The notes under the pieces were generated by a model that was not told the origin of the DNA, did no database searches, and was given only the letters and a program-made list of their open reading frames with translations. Of a DNA stretch of 64,000 nt, positions 34,740 through 43,869 are shown piece after piece. Origin of the DNA: Cyanobacteria bacterium SBLK (GTDB lineage: Bacteria; Cyanobacteriota; Cyanobacteriia; Cyanobacteriales; Spirulinaceae); assembly GCA_017746715.1 (NCBI GenBank), contig JAGHZQ010000080.1, positions 185,014 to 249,013 of the forward strand, read 5' to 3'. A program made the position numbers and the translations under genes. Positions within the stretch are counted from its first letter, which is position 1. Each line of letters starts with the position of its first letter.

Positions 34740-36161
34740 CTAGCGTATGGTGTGAATTTTGAGAAAATTCGTTCCTTTATGTTGTTGAATGGGACTGCCT
34801 CCCAGCATGAGAATTTTATCTCCCGGAGTGGCGAGTTTGCGATCGCGCAGGGTGGTTTCCATGCGATAGGTCAAAACATCTAAAGAATCTACCGGACCTT
34901 CCATAAACATCGGTGTAACGCCCCAAATTAGAGCCATGCGATGGTAAAGGGAAAGATTATTAGTAAAGGCAACGATCGGGGCGTGGGGACGTTCTGCGGC
35001 AGCTAAATTAACGGTATAACCCGTCGTCGTAAAGGCGGCGATCCAACGCAAATCGAGGATTTTGTCAATCGTATTCAAGGCTTCGGTGAGGGCATGGGTT
35101 TCGCTGGACATTTCCGGGGGGAGATTGACAAACTCGATGCTAGGTTCGATTTCTGTTGCAATACTGGCAAGCATTTCCACTGCCAACACGGGATATTTTC
35201 CCACCGCAGATTCTCCCGACAGCATCACCGCATCGGTTCCGTCAATAATCGCATTGGCAACGTCACTGGCTTCTGCGCGGGTGGGACGGGGGTTTTCGAT
35301 CATGCTCTCCAACATCTGCGTTGCCGTAATTGCAGGAATTCCGTGTTGATTGCAGGCACGAATAATTTTTTTCTGTAACATAGGGACTTTTTGGGGATTC
35401 ATTTCTACTCCTAAATCCCCCCGTGCGACCATAATCCCATCGCAGGATTTAATGATCTCGTCGAGGTGAGCGATGGCTTGGGGCTTCTCGATTTTCGCTA
35501 AAACGGGAACATCGCTTGCGTTTCGCTCTTTGAGAAATTCTTTTATAACATAAATATCATTGATTTCTCGAACAAAACTTAAAGCCACCATATCTACCCC
35601 TTGAGATAGTCCAAATTCGAGGTCTTGCTTGTCCTTTTCTGTCATGGAAGGCAAGCGCAGGTTTAGATCGGGAACGTTCACCCCTTTACGGCTTTTGAGG
35701 ATTCCTTCCCGAATCACCTCACAATTTACTCCGTTTTCGGCGACTTTCGTGACTTTTAATTCCAAGCGGCCGTCGTCAAGCAAAATCCGAATTCCCGGTT
35801 CTGCTTCTTCGGCGAGATGGGGATAATCAATGGGAATGAGATCGGGTTCGTTACTATAGCGATCTTCGGCAACAAAGGTAAAAAGGGCGGATTTTCTTAA
35901 GGTTATTGCTCCCTCGGGCAGTTGACCCACTCGGACTTTCGGACCTTGTAAATCTTGCAGGAGGGCGATCGGTATGTCTAGTTCTTGCGAGGCTTCTCGC
36001 AAAAGTTTGACCGTGCGAGCGTGGTCTTCGTAACTTCCGTGAGAAAAATTGAGTCGCGCGACGGACATTCCCGCTTTAATCATTTCGCGGATCGTTTCGG
36101 GGGAATTGCTGGCAGGGCCGATCGTAGCCACGATTTTGGTACGGTGGGGACGAAGAGACAT
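34740..36161 (-). CDS. pyk: Pyruvate kinase
   Basis: 473 residues. RTKIVATIGPAS at the start, ARLNFSHGSYEDH, LAKIEKPQAIAHLDEIIKS (catalytic Lys and metal-binding Glu), GIMVARGDLGVEM and the TRAEASDVANAIIDGTDAVM signature are all present. This is the short form: it lacks the C-terminal PEP-utilising (phosphohistidine) extension carried by the longer cyanobacterial paralogue. It makes pyruvate and ATP from PEP at the end of glycolysis. pfkA lies 28 kb away in the same window but is not linked. Confidence 0.96.
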   Translation of the reverse strand: MSLRPHRTKIVATIGPASNSPETIREMIKAGMSVARLNFSHGSYEDHARTVKLLREASQELDIPIALLQDLQGPKVRVGQLPEGAITLRKSALFTFVAEDRYSNEPDLIPIDYPHLAEEAEPGIRILLDDGRLELKVTKVAENGVNCEVIREGILKSRKGVNVPDLNLRLPSMTEKDKQDLEFGLSQGVDMVALSFVREINDIYVIKEFLKERNASDVPVLAKIEKPQAIAHLDEIIKSCDGIMVARGDLGVEMNPQKVPMLQKKIIRACNQHGIPAITATQMLESMIENPRPTRAEASDVANAIIDGTDAVMLSGESAVGKYPVLAVEMLASIATEIEPSIEFVNLPPEMSSETHALTEALNTIDKILDLRWIAAFTTTGYTVNLAAAERPHAPIVAFTNNLSLYHRMALIWGVTPMFMEGPVDSLDVLTYRMETTLRDRKLATPGDKILMLGGSPIQQHKGTNFLKIHTIR

Positions 36162-36327
36162 AATTTTTGGGGAATGAGGTTTTGGGAATTGGCGATCGCA
36201 ACAAAAAAATAGCTATTTTTTAAATCTATTCTTACTCTGCCAAATTTAGCCGAAATTGGCTGTTTTCTGGAACACGCACGCCCGATCTCTGCATTAAAAA
36301 AACCTTGAGATTTTGCCGAGAATTGAG

Positions 36328-36705
36328 TTATTTTGCACCCAATGCTACAACGACAAGACATCCCCAACCTGCGAGAAAAGCAAGGCCTCCCAAAGGGGTA
36401 ATCGCTCCCAACCATTTAATCCCCGTTAAACTGAGGGTGTATAAACTGCCAGAAAAGAGAAAGATTCCCGCAATAAAAGTAATGCCTGTTGTTGTCAGCA
36501 ATCCTCGAGAGAACTCTGTCTGTCTGAGTAAAATAGCAACCAGTAAAAGAGCGAGGGCATGGTACATTTGATATCTAATCCCCGTCTCAAAAATGGCCAA
36601 TGCTTTTTCGCTCAATCTATCTTTAAGAGCGTGGGAAGCAAATGCACCGCCGCCAACTGCTAATCCGCCAAAAATTGCCGCGATCGCGAGAAAAAGTCTT
36701 TCCAT
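36328..36705 (-). CDS. DUF423 membrane protein (YgdD family)
   Basis: 125 residues with four hydrophobic helices. It shows the family signature GAFASHALKDRLSE, the IRYQMYHALALLL block and the C-terminal AITPLGGLAFLAGW. Inner-membrane protein of unknown function, very widely conserved. It lies between pyk and the SpoIID-type gene, all on the minus strand, with 18 bp to the latter. Confidence 0.88.
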   Translation of the reverse strand: MERLFLAIAAIFGGLAVGGGAFASHALKDRLSEKALAIFETGIRYQMYHALALLLVAILLRQTEFSRGLLTTTGITFIAGIFLFSGSLYTLSLTGIKWLGAITPLGGLAFLAGWGCLVVVALGAK

Positions 36706-36723
36706 TTTTTGTACAATTCTCCA

Positions 36724-38346
36724 CTAATATTCGGGATAAAAAACGATGCTTTCATTTAGGCGCTGTAAGACGGTTCCGGGATAGTAAAATTGTAGAATTC
36801 GATCGTATTTCCAACCCAATCTTGCTAAAGTATAAGAGCCATATTGATTTAAACCAACCCCATGACCGAAACCGCCGCCAATAAATTTATAACCTGTTAA
36901 GTTACCATTGGCATTGAGAATGGGATCGATATAAAACAGGGTACTTCTTGGGGGACCGAAAGCACTTCTGGCTTCTGTTTTTTGCAATTCGACAATCCCG
37001 CGATCGGTTTCCACGGTAAATAAGCGGATTCTTCCCGACGGCGATCGCTCTGTCACCTCCATGCGGATAATGCGATTAATTCCGGCTAAAGGGTGTTTGA
37101 TCCTGACCAAATACTTGTTTAAATCTTGGGTTAATTGGGTAATGTTACTTTGCCGATTCCAGCGAAAAACGGCGCTATCTGTGCCGTTAAATCCTTGTTT
37201 TACATTAATAAAACGACGGAATGCCGCCTCATTATCTAGAGGCTGTGCGGCGAGATTCCATTGCGGATTTGCCCCATCAATTCTCGCTCGTAAATAGGGA
37301 CGGGGTTCCCCATCCCAAATATCTTCAAATTGTGCCGTGACACCGCCAGTATGAGCGGAATAAAGGGCATCGACTAGCTCGTTATTATGGGTGAGAACCA
37401 ATCCTCGCGTAGCTTGAATGGCGCGATCGGCATTGGCAACCGTTCCCGTTAAACCCTTATAAACCTGACAGTGAACTGTCGCGCAAAGTTCGTAGTTATC
37501 TGCTTTGAAACGGCGCAGATTTCTTAACGCATAAGTGCGAGCAATCACGGTCTGCGCTTCAACAGAATTATAGGGGGCGTTTGGTCCGATTTCATGAGGA
37601 ACGACTCCGCGCAAATAAACTTCGATCGGGACTTCATTGACGAGGGTAAAATTTCCGTAAGAATTGGGCTGAATTCGCAAGCGTCCCCCAAAAAGAATGT
37701 TTTTATCGCCTTCTTTAACGCGGATTAAATTTTTCTGGCTGGTAATGTTTAAATGACTGCGATTGTAGCGAAAGCCGTTAATTACAAAGGAAACAATGGG
37801 AATGGTATTTAAAACTTCCGAATGGAGATAGGGATCGCTTTCTCCTTTTTCTTGTAAATTTTCTAACAGCATCCGCCGCAATAAAGGAGTATTGTAAACA
37901 TCTCGCTTTGCCCAAACTTGCCAGCGTCCGGGTTGTACTACCTCTGTGTCAATCCCTTTTGCCTGCCATTCTTTGGCGCTGTTTTCAGCCGTTTCAAAAG
38001 TGGCGCGATCGCTGAGTACTACCCATTCTTGCAATGCGGGTTCTTCGGGTCGTTGGGGGGCAATTTCTAAGACAATATTTTGGCTATTTATTGTTTTTAA
38101 CGTTCCATCTCCATCTTGAAATTGTACCGTTAGCGTATCTCCTTCCGTACTGGAGAGCGTCAGTCGATCGCTCGCTTCGTCCCCAAAACGCTGAATGATG
38201 CCAACCTCAATTTCCATCTCTGGAGAAATTTTTCTGGGGGTTTGCGTGTTGGTTTGTGCGTTTATTTTCTCTGGGTGAAAAAAAAACGAAGCCAAGACAA
38301 GAGAGAATGTACTGGAAAATAGTAAAAATAGGTCTGTTTTTCTCAT
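36724..38346 (-). CDS. SpoIID/LytB-domain protein, exported
   Basis: 540 residues. A signal peptide spans residues 1-30 (LFLLFSSTFSLVLASFFF). A SPOR-like region follows (WVVLSDRATFETAENSAKEW) and then the SpoIID domain: VPIEVYLRGVVPHEIGPNAP, AQTVIARTYALRN, and C-terminal GHGVGLNQYG. SpoIID proteins are lytic transglycosylases acting on denuded peptidoglycan strands; in cyanobacteria the partner amidase genes lie elsewhere. Predicted periplasmic, in wall remodelling. Divergent from the GT-C gene across a 104-bp gap that must hold both promoters. Confidence 0.9.
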   Translation of the reverse strand: MRKTDLFLLFSSTFSLVLASFFFHPEKINAQTNTQTPRKISPEMEIEVGIIQRFGDEASDRLTLSSTEGDTLTVQFQDGDGTLKTINSQNIVLEIAPQRPEEPALQEWVVLSDRATFETAENSAKEWQAKGIDTEVVQPGRWQVWAKRDVYNTPLLRRMLLENLQEKGESDPYLHSEVLNTIPIVSFVINGFRYNRSHLNITSQKNLIRVKEGDKNILFGGRLRIQPNSYGNFTLVNEVPIEVYLRGVVPHEIGPNAPYNSVEAQTVIARTYALRNLRRFKADNYELCATVHCQVYKGLTGTVANADRAIQATRGLVLTHNNELVDALYSAHTGGVTAQFEDIWDGEPRPYLRARIDGANPQWNLAAQPLDNEAAFRRFINVKQGFNGTDSAVFRWNRQSNITQLTQDLNKYLVRIKHPLAGINRIIRMEVTERSPSGRIRLFTVETDRGIVELQKTEARSAFGPPRSTLFYIDPILNANGNLTGYKFIGGGFGHGVGLNQYGSYTLARLGWKYDRILQFYYPGTVLQRLNESIVFYPEY

Positions 38347-38450
38347 TTTTTACCACATTATTTCAATAGGTATTATTCGACAGGTATTGCCGAACTCACT
38401 GCAACTATTTATACTATCAGATTATAAATCTTTTCTCTATCAACATCAAG

Positions 38451-40205
38451 ATGTTAGCAAAATTTTGGCAAAAAATCGATAAAATTTATTTTGCGATCGC
38501 AATGTTCGCCACTCTATTCTACACTCTCTTTATTTATACAACCAGTTTTATAGTTGATGGAAAAACATATTTTTCTCTTTTTGATGATGCCATGGTTTCC
38601 ATGCGCTATGCCAGAAATTTGAGTCACGGTTATGGTTTGGTTTGGAATCCTGGAGAAGCACCTATCGAAGGCTATACTAATTTTTTATGGACGATTTGGA
38701 TGGCAATTTTACATTTGTTTCCTATTCCAGAACGACTCATTTCTCTGGGCGTGATGGTAACGGGAATAATGAGCCTCCTGTTAAATTTATGGATTGTCAA
38801 AAAAATTATTACAAAACTATGTATCTTTTCTTTTCTAACGCCTTTTATCGTTATGCTATTATTAGCATTTTATTATCCTTTAATTTACTGGACATTACGC
38901 GGGATGGAAGTGGGGATTTTAGTATTAATCATAAATTATGCAATTTTAAAGAGCTTTGAATTGCAAGAAAACTTTAAAATTAAACCCTTACTAATTATTG
39001 GTTTATTGTTTGCTTTAGCTTTACTCATTCGTCTCGATGTTATAATTCCTTGTAGCATTATTACTATTTTTATCACGACTTTTATTCCCGACCGATTTCG
39101 CCTGCGATCGCTACTTATCCTATTCGCTGCTTTTATTATCCCCATTGTTTCTCACAGCCTATTCCGTATTTTTTATTATGGCGATATTTTACCAAATACT
39201 TATTATCTTAAAGTTACCGGAGTTTCTCTTCTAACTCGACTCGTTCGCGGGATCGGTTCTCTCGAACAACTCATCGATCATCTCTATATTATCCTGTTGT
39301 TTGCAATTCTAGGATTTACGATCGCTCTAGGAAGAAAAGATAAAATTTTAACGCTGCGAGTTTTATTATTATTGACTATCTTTCTCGGACAGTTCTTTTA
39401 TTCTCTTTATGTTGGTGGCGATGCTTGGGAATGGCGGGGTTTTTCTAATCGTTATATTTGTACTGCGATTTCTGCTTTACTAATTCTCTGCGGATTAGGC
39501 TTGGAATTTCTCCTATCTATAAAATTTTTACACTGGCTTACCGTAATTTTAGGAGTCATCTTACTCATTGAAAGTTGCGATGTCTTAAAGCAGGTTGAAT
39601 TGCCAGCAGTCTCTTCTCTTTCTAGGTTTAATCTTGCACAAGCCACGATCTTAATTATAATTGGAATTTGGGCATTTTTTCTATCATCACAAACTGGCAA
39701 TTTTAATCCTCAAAAAAAATGCGGAAAATCTCTACAAATTACCTTTATTTTTACCTTTTATATTTGGTATCTCGTCAATATTTATAGTATTTCCGAGTGG
39801 TTGTTAAAGCCTTTACATATCATTGAAGATATTAATGCGGTTAAATTAGGTATAATGATTCGTGCGGGAACTGAACAAGATGCAACAATCGCAGTAGTTT
39901 GGGCTGGAAATATTCCCTATTTTTCCCAACGGACAACTATCGATCTGCTGGGAAAAAACGATCGCAAAATTGCCCGCAGTCAACCCGTTCATTATTTCGT
40001 TCCCGGACATAATAAATGGAACTATCGTTATAGTATCGGTACCTATCGCCCCGATGCGATCGCGCAGTTAATTAATGTCACCGAAGAGGAAATCAAATTG
40101 ATCGAAGAATTGGGTTATGAAGAACTTCCCAATGGGATCTATATTCGCAAAGATAGCGAACGAGTGAATCGCGAGATTTTAAGTCAAGATTGGACGATGT
40201 TATAA
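38451..40205 (+). CDS. GT-C-fold membrane glycosyltransferase
   Basis: 584 residues with about ten to eleven membrane helices. The first extramembrane loop has the acidic motif FDDAMVSMRYARNLSHGYGL, followed by VWNPGEAPIEGYTNFLW. This combination is typical of GT-C enzymes that use polyprenyl-phosphate sugars, including arabinofuranosyltransferase-like (AftB-type) proteins of actinobacteria. The soluble C-terminal end is about 110 residues. A hairpin ends the unit. Sugar and acceptor are unknown; a cell-envelope glycan is likely. Confidence 0.8.
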   Translation: MLAKFWQKIDKIYFAIAMFATLFYTLFIYTTSFIVDGKTYFSLFDDAMVSMRYARNLSHGYGLVWNPGEAPIEGYTNFLWTIWMAILHLFPIPERLISLGVMVTGIMSLLLNLWIVKKIITKLCIFSFLTPFIVMLLLAFYYPLIYWTLRGMEVGILVLIINYAILKSFELQENFKIKPLLIIGLLFALALLIRLDVIIPCSIITIFITTFIPDRFRLRSLLILFAAFIIPIVSHSLFRIFYYGDILPNTYYLKVTGVSLLTRLVRGIGSLEQLIDHLYIILLFAILGFTIALGRKDKILTLRVLLLLTIFLGQFFYSLYVGGDAWEWRGFSNRYICTAISALLILCGLGLEFLLSIKFLHWLTVILGVILLIESCDVLKQVELPAVSSLSRFNLAQATILIIIGIWAFFLSSQTGNFNPQKKCGKSLQITFIFTFYIWYLVNIYSISEWLLKPLHIIEDINAVKLGIMIRAGTEQDATIAVVWAGNIPYFSQRTTIDLLGKNDRKIARSQPVHYFVPGHNKWNYRYSIGTYRPDAIAQLINVTEEEIKLIEELGYEELPNGIYIRKDSERVNREILSQDWTML

Positions 40206-40245
40206 TATTATAAATAACAAGAATGCGATCGCTAGATTGTAACCT

Positions 40246-40265
40246 TGACAGTTTTTTAACTGTCA
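40246..40265 (+). terminator. Hairpin after the GT-C gene
   Basis: TGACAGTT-TTTT-AACTGTCA, a perfect 8-bp stem with a T4 loop, 40 bp after the stop. There is no T run behind it, so termination strength is uncertain. Confidence 0.45.
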
Positions 40266-40333
40266 GGTATTGCAGAATTTTCATTCAGATCGAGATCAAA
40301 ATAAAGGGCAACGAGTCAAGAATTTAAAGTGTT

Positions 40334-42193
40334 ATGAATAGCGCATACATCAACGCTGTAGGCAAATTTTTACCGGGAGAGGCCATTGATAACGACCAAA
40401 TGGAGGCCTATCTCGGCACAATAAATTCCCGTCCTTCTAAGGTCAGAAAACGCATTCTCAAAAGTAACGGCATTCGGCAACGCTACTACGCGATCGATCG
40501 CGAACAAAACACTCGTTATTCTAACAGTCAGATGGCAGCCAATGCCGTGCGAGATGTTTTTCAACAGACTCATTTAAACCCGACAAAAATTGATTTATTA
40601 GCCTGTGGAACAACCATGCCAGATCTCCTCGTACCGGGTTTTGCCAGCATGGTACATGGAGAATTATCAGAGTTACCTCCCCTCGAAATCGTCTCAACTC
40701 AAGGGGTTTGTTGTTCGGGAATTTCAGCGTTAAATTATGCCGTTTCTCAACTGCAATTGGGCAAGCGAAAAAATGCGATCGCCGTGGCTTCAGAATTTCC
40801 CTCTCGCTTATTCAAACATACCAAATTTGAGGACGAAACGAGTTTAAAAAACAAAAAATCTCTATCTTTTGACGTTGAATTTTTGCGCTGGATGCTTTCC
40901 GACGGTGCGGGAGCATTTTTAGTACAAGATCGCCCCAATACAACGGGAATCAGTATAAAAGTCGAATGGATCGAATTGGTTTCTCACGCTAATGCTTACC
41001 CGCTTTGCATGTATTCGGGAATTGAGGGAGAAACGATAAATAAAAGTTGGTTGGACTATTCATCTTATCTCGATGCAGCACGAGAGGGTGCAATGGATTT
41101 ACGGCAGAATATTCGCTTGTTAGATAATGTTATTAAATTGGGCGTTGAAGGTTGGTTGCGACTGATTGAAATTGGGCGCGTCGATCCTCAAGAAATTGAT
41201 TGGTTATTGTGCCACTATTCTTCCCATTTCTTTCGCAGTCAAATTGTCGAACTGTTGAAAAAAGCCAATTGCATGATTTCCGAAGAAAAATGGTTTACCA
41301 ACTTATATACTCGCGGGAATACGGGGTGTGCTTCTATTTATCTCATGTTGGAAGAATTATTTCATTCTGGCAAATTGCGATCGGGTCAGAAAATTTTCTG
41401 TTTTGTGCCAGAAAGCGGACGTTTCACAACCGCTTACATGATGTTAAGCGTTGTCGAGGCAAATATAGCACGCACTTCTCTTTCTTTTAGTCCTCCAGAG
41501 ACAGTTTCTCCTTTGGCTCGAGTGCAACCCGAGTCAGAGAATAGCATCCAAGCAGAATTATTACGCCAACTCGCATTAATTTGGCTAGAATTTGAACGAA
41601 AATTGCGTTCTGTCCCCATCGTGGGAAAATTATATCAAGGAGAATTTACCCTAGAAGATTACAAATTGTTATTGCGAAATCTTCGCCCGCAAGTGGTAGA
41701 AGGAGCGAGGTGGATCGCTCGGGCTGCCTCGAATATGACCGCATTTGAACCGCGATCGCTATTATTGGGACACGCTGGAGACGAACATCGAGATTATCAA
41801 ATGTTAGAGCGTAATTATGTTTCCGTAGGTGGCGAATTAAAAGAGATTGCAGAAGCAGAAAAAAACATCGGTAGCGAAGCATTATCCGCTTTTATTTTTC
41901 ACCGCGCATCTCGTGAAAATCCCATCGATCTTTTGGGGAGTATTTTTATCATTGAAGGACTGGGAAATCAACTGGCAGGAACTTGGGCAAAATACATTCA
42001 AGAAACCTTGAATTTGCGAGACGATCAAGTTTCGTTTTTAGCTTATCATGGCAAAAATGACGAATCCCATATCGGCAAATTGGAAACTTTAATTCAAGGA
42101 GAATGGATGACAGAAGCGATCGCTAATCGCGTTGTCAAAACCGCTCACACAACTGCTCGTTTGTACTTACTTCAACTTGAAGAAATGAGTTAA
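40334..42193 (+). CDS. Ketosynthase III fused to haem-oxygenase-like (diiron oxidase-type) domain
   Basis: 619 residues in two halves. Residues 1-375 are a FabH-like thiolase-fold enzyme with the full triad: Cys in GVCCSG (126/127), His in CHYSSHFF (294 or 298) and Asn in GNTGCAS (329). Residues about 390-619 are all helical and resemble haem-oxygenase-like proteins (TenA/PqqC/HDO type), with candidate iron ligands in HAGDEH (480-485), an inner-helix Glu in IIEGLGNQ, and HGKNDESH, where H572, D576 and H579 fit the H-x3-D-x2-H pattern of diiron HDO enzymes. The first half would join two acyl units; the second might oxidise or cleave the product. Single gene, no acyl-carrier gene nearby. Product unknown. 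Confidence 0.85.
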   Translation: MNSAYINAVGKFLPGEAIDNDQMEAYLGTINSRPSKVRKRILKSNGIRQRYYAIDREQNTRYSNSQMAANAVRDVFQQTHLNPTKIDLLACGTTMPDLLVPGFASMVHGELSELPPLEIVSTQGVCCSGISALNYAVSQLQLGKRKNAIAVASEFPSRLFKHTKFEDETSLKNKKSLSFDVEFLRWMLSDGAGAFLVQDRPNTTGISIKVEWIELVSHANAYPLCMYSGIEGETINKSWLDYSSYLDAAREGAMDLRQNIRLLDNVIKLGVEGWLRLIEIGRVDPQEIDWLLCHYSSHFFRSQIVELLKKANCMISEEKWFTNLYTRGNTGCASIYLMLEELFHSGKLRSGQKIFCFVPESGRFTTAYMMLSVVEANIARTSLSFSPPETVSPLARVQPESENSIQAELLRQLALIWLEFERKLRSVPIVGKLYQGEFTLEDYKLLLRNLRPQVVEGARWIARAASNMTAFEPRSLLLGHAGDEHRDYQMLERNYVSVGGELKEIAEAEKNIGSEALSAFIFHRASRENPIDLLGSIFIIEGLGNQLAGTWAKYIQETLNLRDDQVSFLAYHGKNDESHIGKLETLIQGEWMTEAIANRVVKTAHTTARLYLLQLEEMS

Positions 42194-42264
42194 TTCGTTC
42201 TGAATGAGGTACATCTCAAATTTGTAAATTTATACTTCAGGCGATCGGAGAAAACTTAACAATT

Positions 42265-42332
42265 GTGGAACGCGCATCTTGCTTGTTCAAGGATTTTATT
42301 AAATTATAAACGGGTAGGGATGCCCGTTCCAC
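42265..42332. repeat. 68-bp element with imperfect terminal inverted repeats
   Basis: Left end GTGGAACGCGCATC, right end GATGCCCGTTCCAC; 13 of 14 positions pair. It lies in the gap between two tail-to-tail genes. The CGGGTAGGGATGCCCG core at the right end is itself a near hairpin. It looks like a dispersed cyanobacterial stem-loop repeat. Confidence 0.65.
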
Positions 42333-42368
42333 GATAGAATTGGAAAAATATTCTGTTCGATTATTATT

Positions 42369-43388
42369 CTATAGAGTTTGAAGGGCTTGTAATACTTCCT
42401 TGGCTGATTGATATCGTTCTTTAAAATCATAGCGTACCATTTTATCTAAAATTTGGCTGAGTTTTTGGCTGATTCGGACTGATGTTTTACTGTGCCAGTC
42501 AAGATGATTGGTATTATAATCCACGCGCAATTGTTTGGGATTTAATCCTGTAATGGCTTGAATTCCAACAATCCCTAAAGTATAGAGATCGCTTGCAAAT
42601 CTTGGCATACCATAGGCTTGTTCGGGTGGCATATATCCCGGAGTACCGGCAATGGAGATTGTTTGAATATCCGCACTCACCTGCTTGATCGTTCCAAAGT
42701 TAATCAGTACCAGCTTTCCGTCCGATTTTCGTCGGATTAAATTATGCGGATTAATATCTCGATGGATGATATTGCCTTGATGAATAAAAACAAGAATTTC
42801 TAAAACTTCTTGGAGCAAGGCGATCGCTCGATTTTCTTCCCACGGTTGTCCTTCTTTAATTTCTTGGCCGAGATCGTTTCCTTCAATAAATTCGTGAACT
42901 AGATAGAAGTATTCCTTTTCCGGAAAGAAAGCCAGTAGAGTAGGAATGCAATCGTGTTTTCCCAATCGAAATAAAACAGCTGCTTCTTTCTCAAATAAAT
43001 CTTTTGCTTTGTCGGAATTATTACTTGTGAGTTGTTTGATAACACAGGGCGATTCCTTTCGAAAACTATCTCGGGCGAGATAAGTCGAGCAAAATTCTCC
43101 ACAACCAAGCTGCTCGACTATTTTATAGCGATCGCCGATCGTGGTTCCTACTATTGATACGGATGAAATTGGAGTTACCGCAATAGCCTGCCAAGCTAAA
43201 TTCAATTTCTCGCTAATTTCGACAAAATTGAGATAATCTACAGGATTGCCATTGAGATATTTATTGATAGTAGTACGAGAGAAGCCTAATTCGGTTGCAA
43301 AAGCCTTCTGACTGGGGTAGCCATGACGCTGCATGGCTGATTTTACCCGTTCAATATTTTCTGGACTAAGTTTAAGCGATCGCGGCAT
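42369..43388 (-). CDS. Ser/Thr kinase with N-terminal helix-turn-helix
   Basis: 339 residues. Residues 1-65 form an XRE/Cro-like helix-turn-helix (YPSQKAFATELGFSRTTINK). The kinase domain follows: IGDRYKIVEQLGCGEFCSTY (Gly-rich loop), CVIKQL (Lys), IIHRDINPHN (catalytic loop with Asp kept), and INFGTIKQ where DFG is expected. The metal-binding Asp of DFG is Asn at residue 230, so catalysis should be weak or absent, although the rest is well preserved. The pairing of a DNA-binding head with a kinase fold suggests a repressor that senses a ligand or partner. Three phased 30-bp repeats about 90-150 bp upstream could be its operator. Confidence 0.87.
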   Translation of the reverse strand: MPRSLKLSPENIERVKSAMQRHGYPSQKAFATELGFSRTTINKYLNGNPVDYLNFVEISEKLNLAWQAIAVTPISSVSIVGTTIGDRYKIVEQLGCGEFCSTYLARDSFRKESPCVIKQLTSNNSDKAKDLFEKEAAVLFRLGKHDCIPTLLAFFPEKEYFYLVHEFIEGNDLGQEIKEGQPWEENRAIALLQEVLEILVFIHQGNIIHRDINPHNLIRRKSDGKLVLINFGTIKQVSADIQTISIAGTPGYMPPEQAYGMPRFASDLYTLGIVGIQAITGLNPKQLRVDYNTNHLDWHSKTSVRISQKLSQILDKMVRYDFKERYQSAKEVLQALQTL

Positions 43389-43475
43389 TTTGAGTCAATT
43401 CCTTAACAACTTCTTCGATTGTAACAGCCATGAAGATGCACTAACGAGATATTGAACAGAAGTCAGACATTACTT

Positions 43476-43550
43476 GAACCAAAGTTAACAATTAGAGTTT
43501 GGCTCTAAACAAAGTTAACAATTAGAACTTGCCTCTAAACCAAGTCAAAC
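43476..43550. promoter_or_regulatory. Phased 30-bp direct repeats, possible operator
   Basis: Two 30-bp units (43481-43510 and 43511-43540) share AAAGTTAACAATTAGA and TCTAAAC. The motif AA(A/C)CAAAGTTAAC-like recurs at 43476, 43506 and, changed to CCAAGTCAAAC, at 43537. Spacing of 30 bp is close to three helical turns. They lie between the HTH-kinase gene and a divergent small gene, a natural place for repressor sites. Confidence 0.55.
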
Positions 43551-43661
43551 ATATCCCTTTCCTAAACCCATACATCGACTGAGTTTGATGGAATTATCGA
43601 AGCGGTAAAAATTGGCCAATTTCGCTTCTCCACTATCCATCATTTGGGAGAAACGGGAACA

Positions 43662-43862
43662 ATGAAATCTAAGATGCTATCTTTGTTCGGGTTGCTGGCG
43701 ATCGCAAATTGTCTGTTTCCAATTGAGATGAGCGTGATGCTTCAAAATAAGGGAACAACTTCAATGGAAGTCTCAAAAAATCTACAATATTTTCAGCAAA
43801 AGCCAACTTGCAAAGATGAAAATGGTACAATTATTCCCTGTACCCACTTCAGAAATCGGTAA
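43662..43862 (+). CDS. Possible small exported peptide
   Basis: 66 residues from ATG 43662: MKSKMLSLFGLLAIANCLFP is a plausible signal or lipoprotein-like leader with a Cys in the hydrophobic part. The rest is polar with two further Cys (TCKDENGTIIPCTHF). GGGAGAAACGGGAACA before the ATG could serve as a weak ribosome site. It is divergent from the HTH-kinase and ends 8 bp before the convergent CHAT gene. No family recognised; it may not be a gene. Confidence 0.4.
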   Translation: MKSKMLSLFGLLAIANCLFPIEMSVMLQNKGTTSMEVSKNLQYFQQKPTCKDENGTIIPCTHFRNR

Positions 43863-43869
43863 TCGTGAT

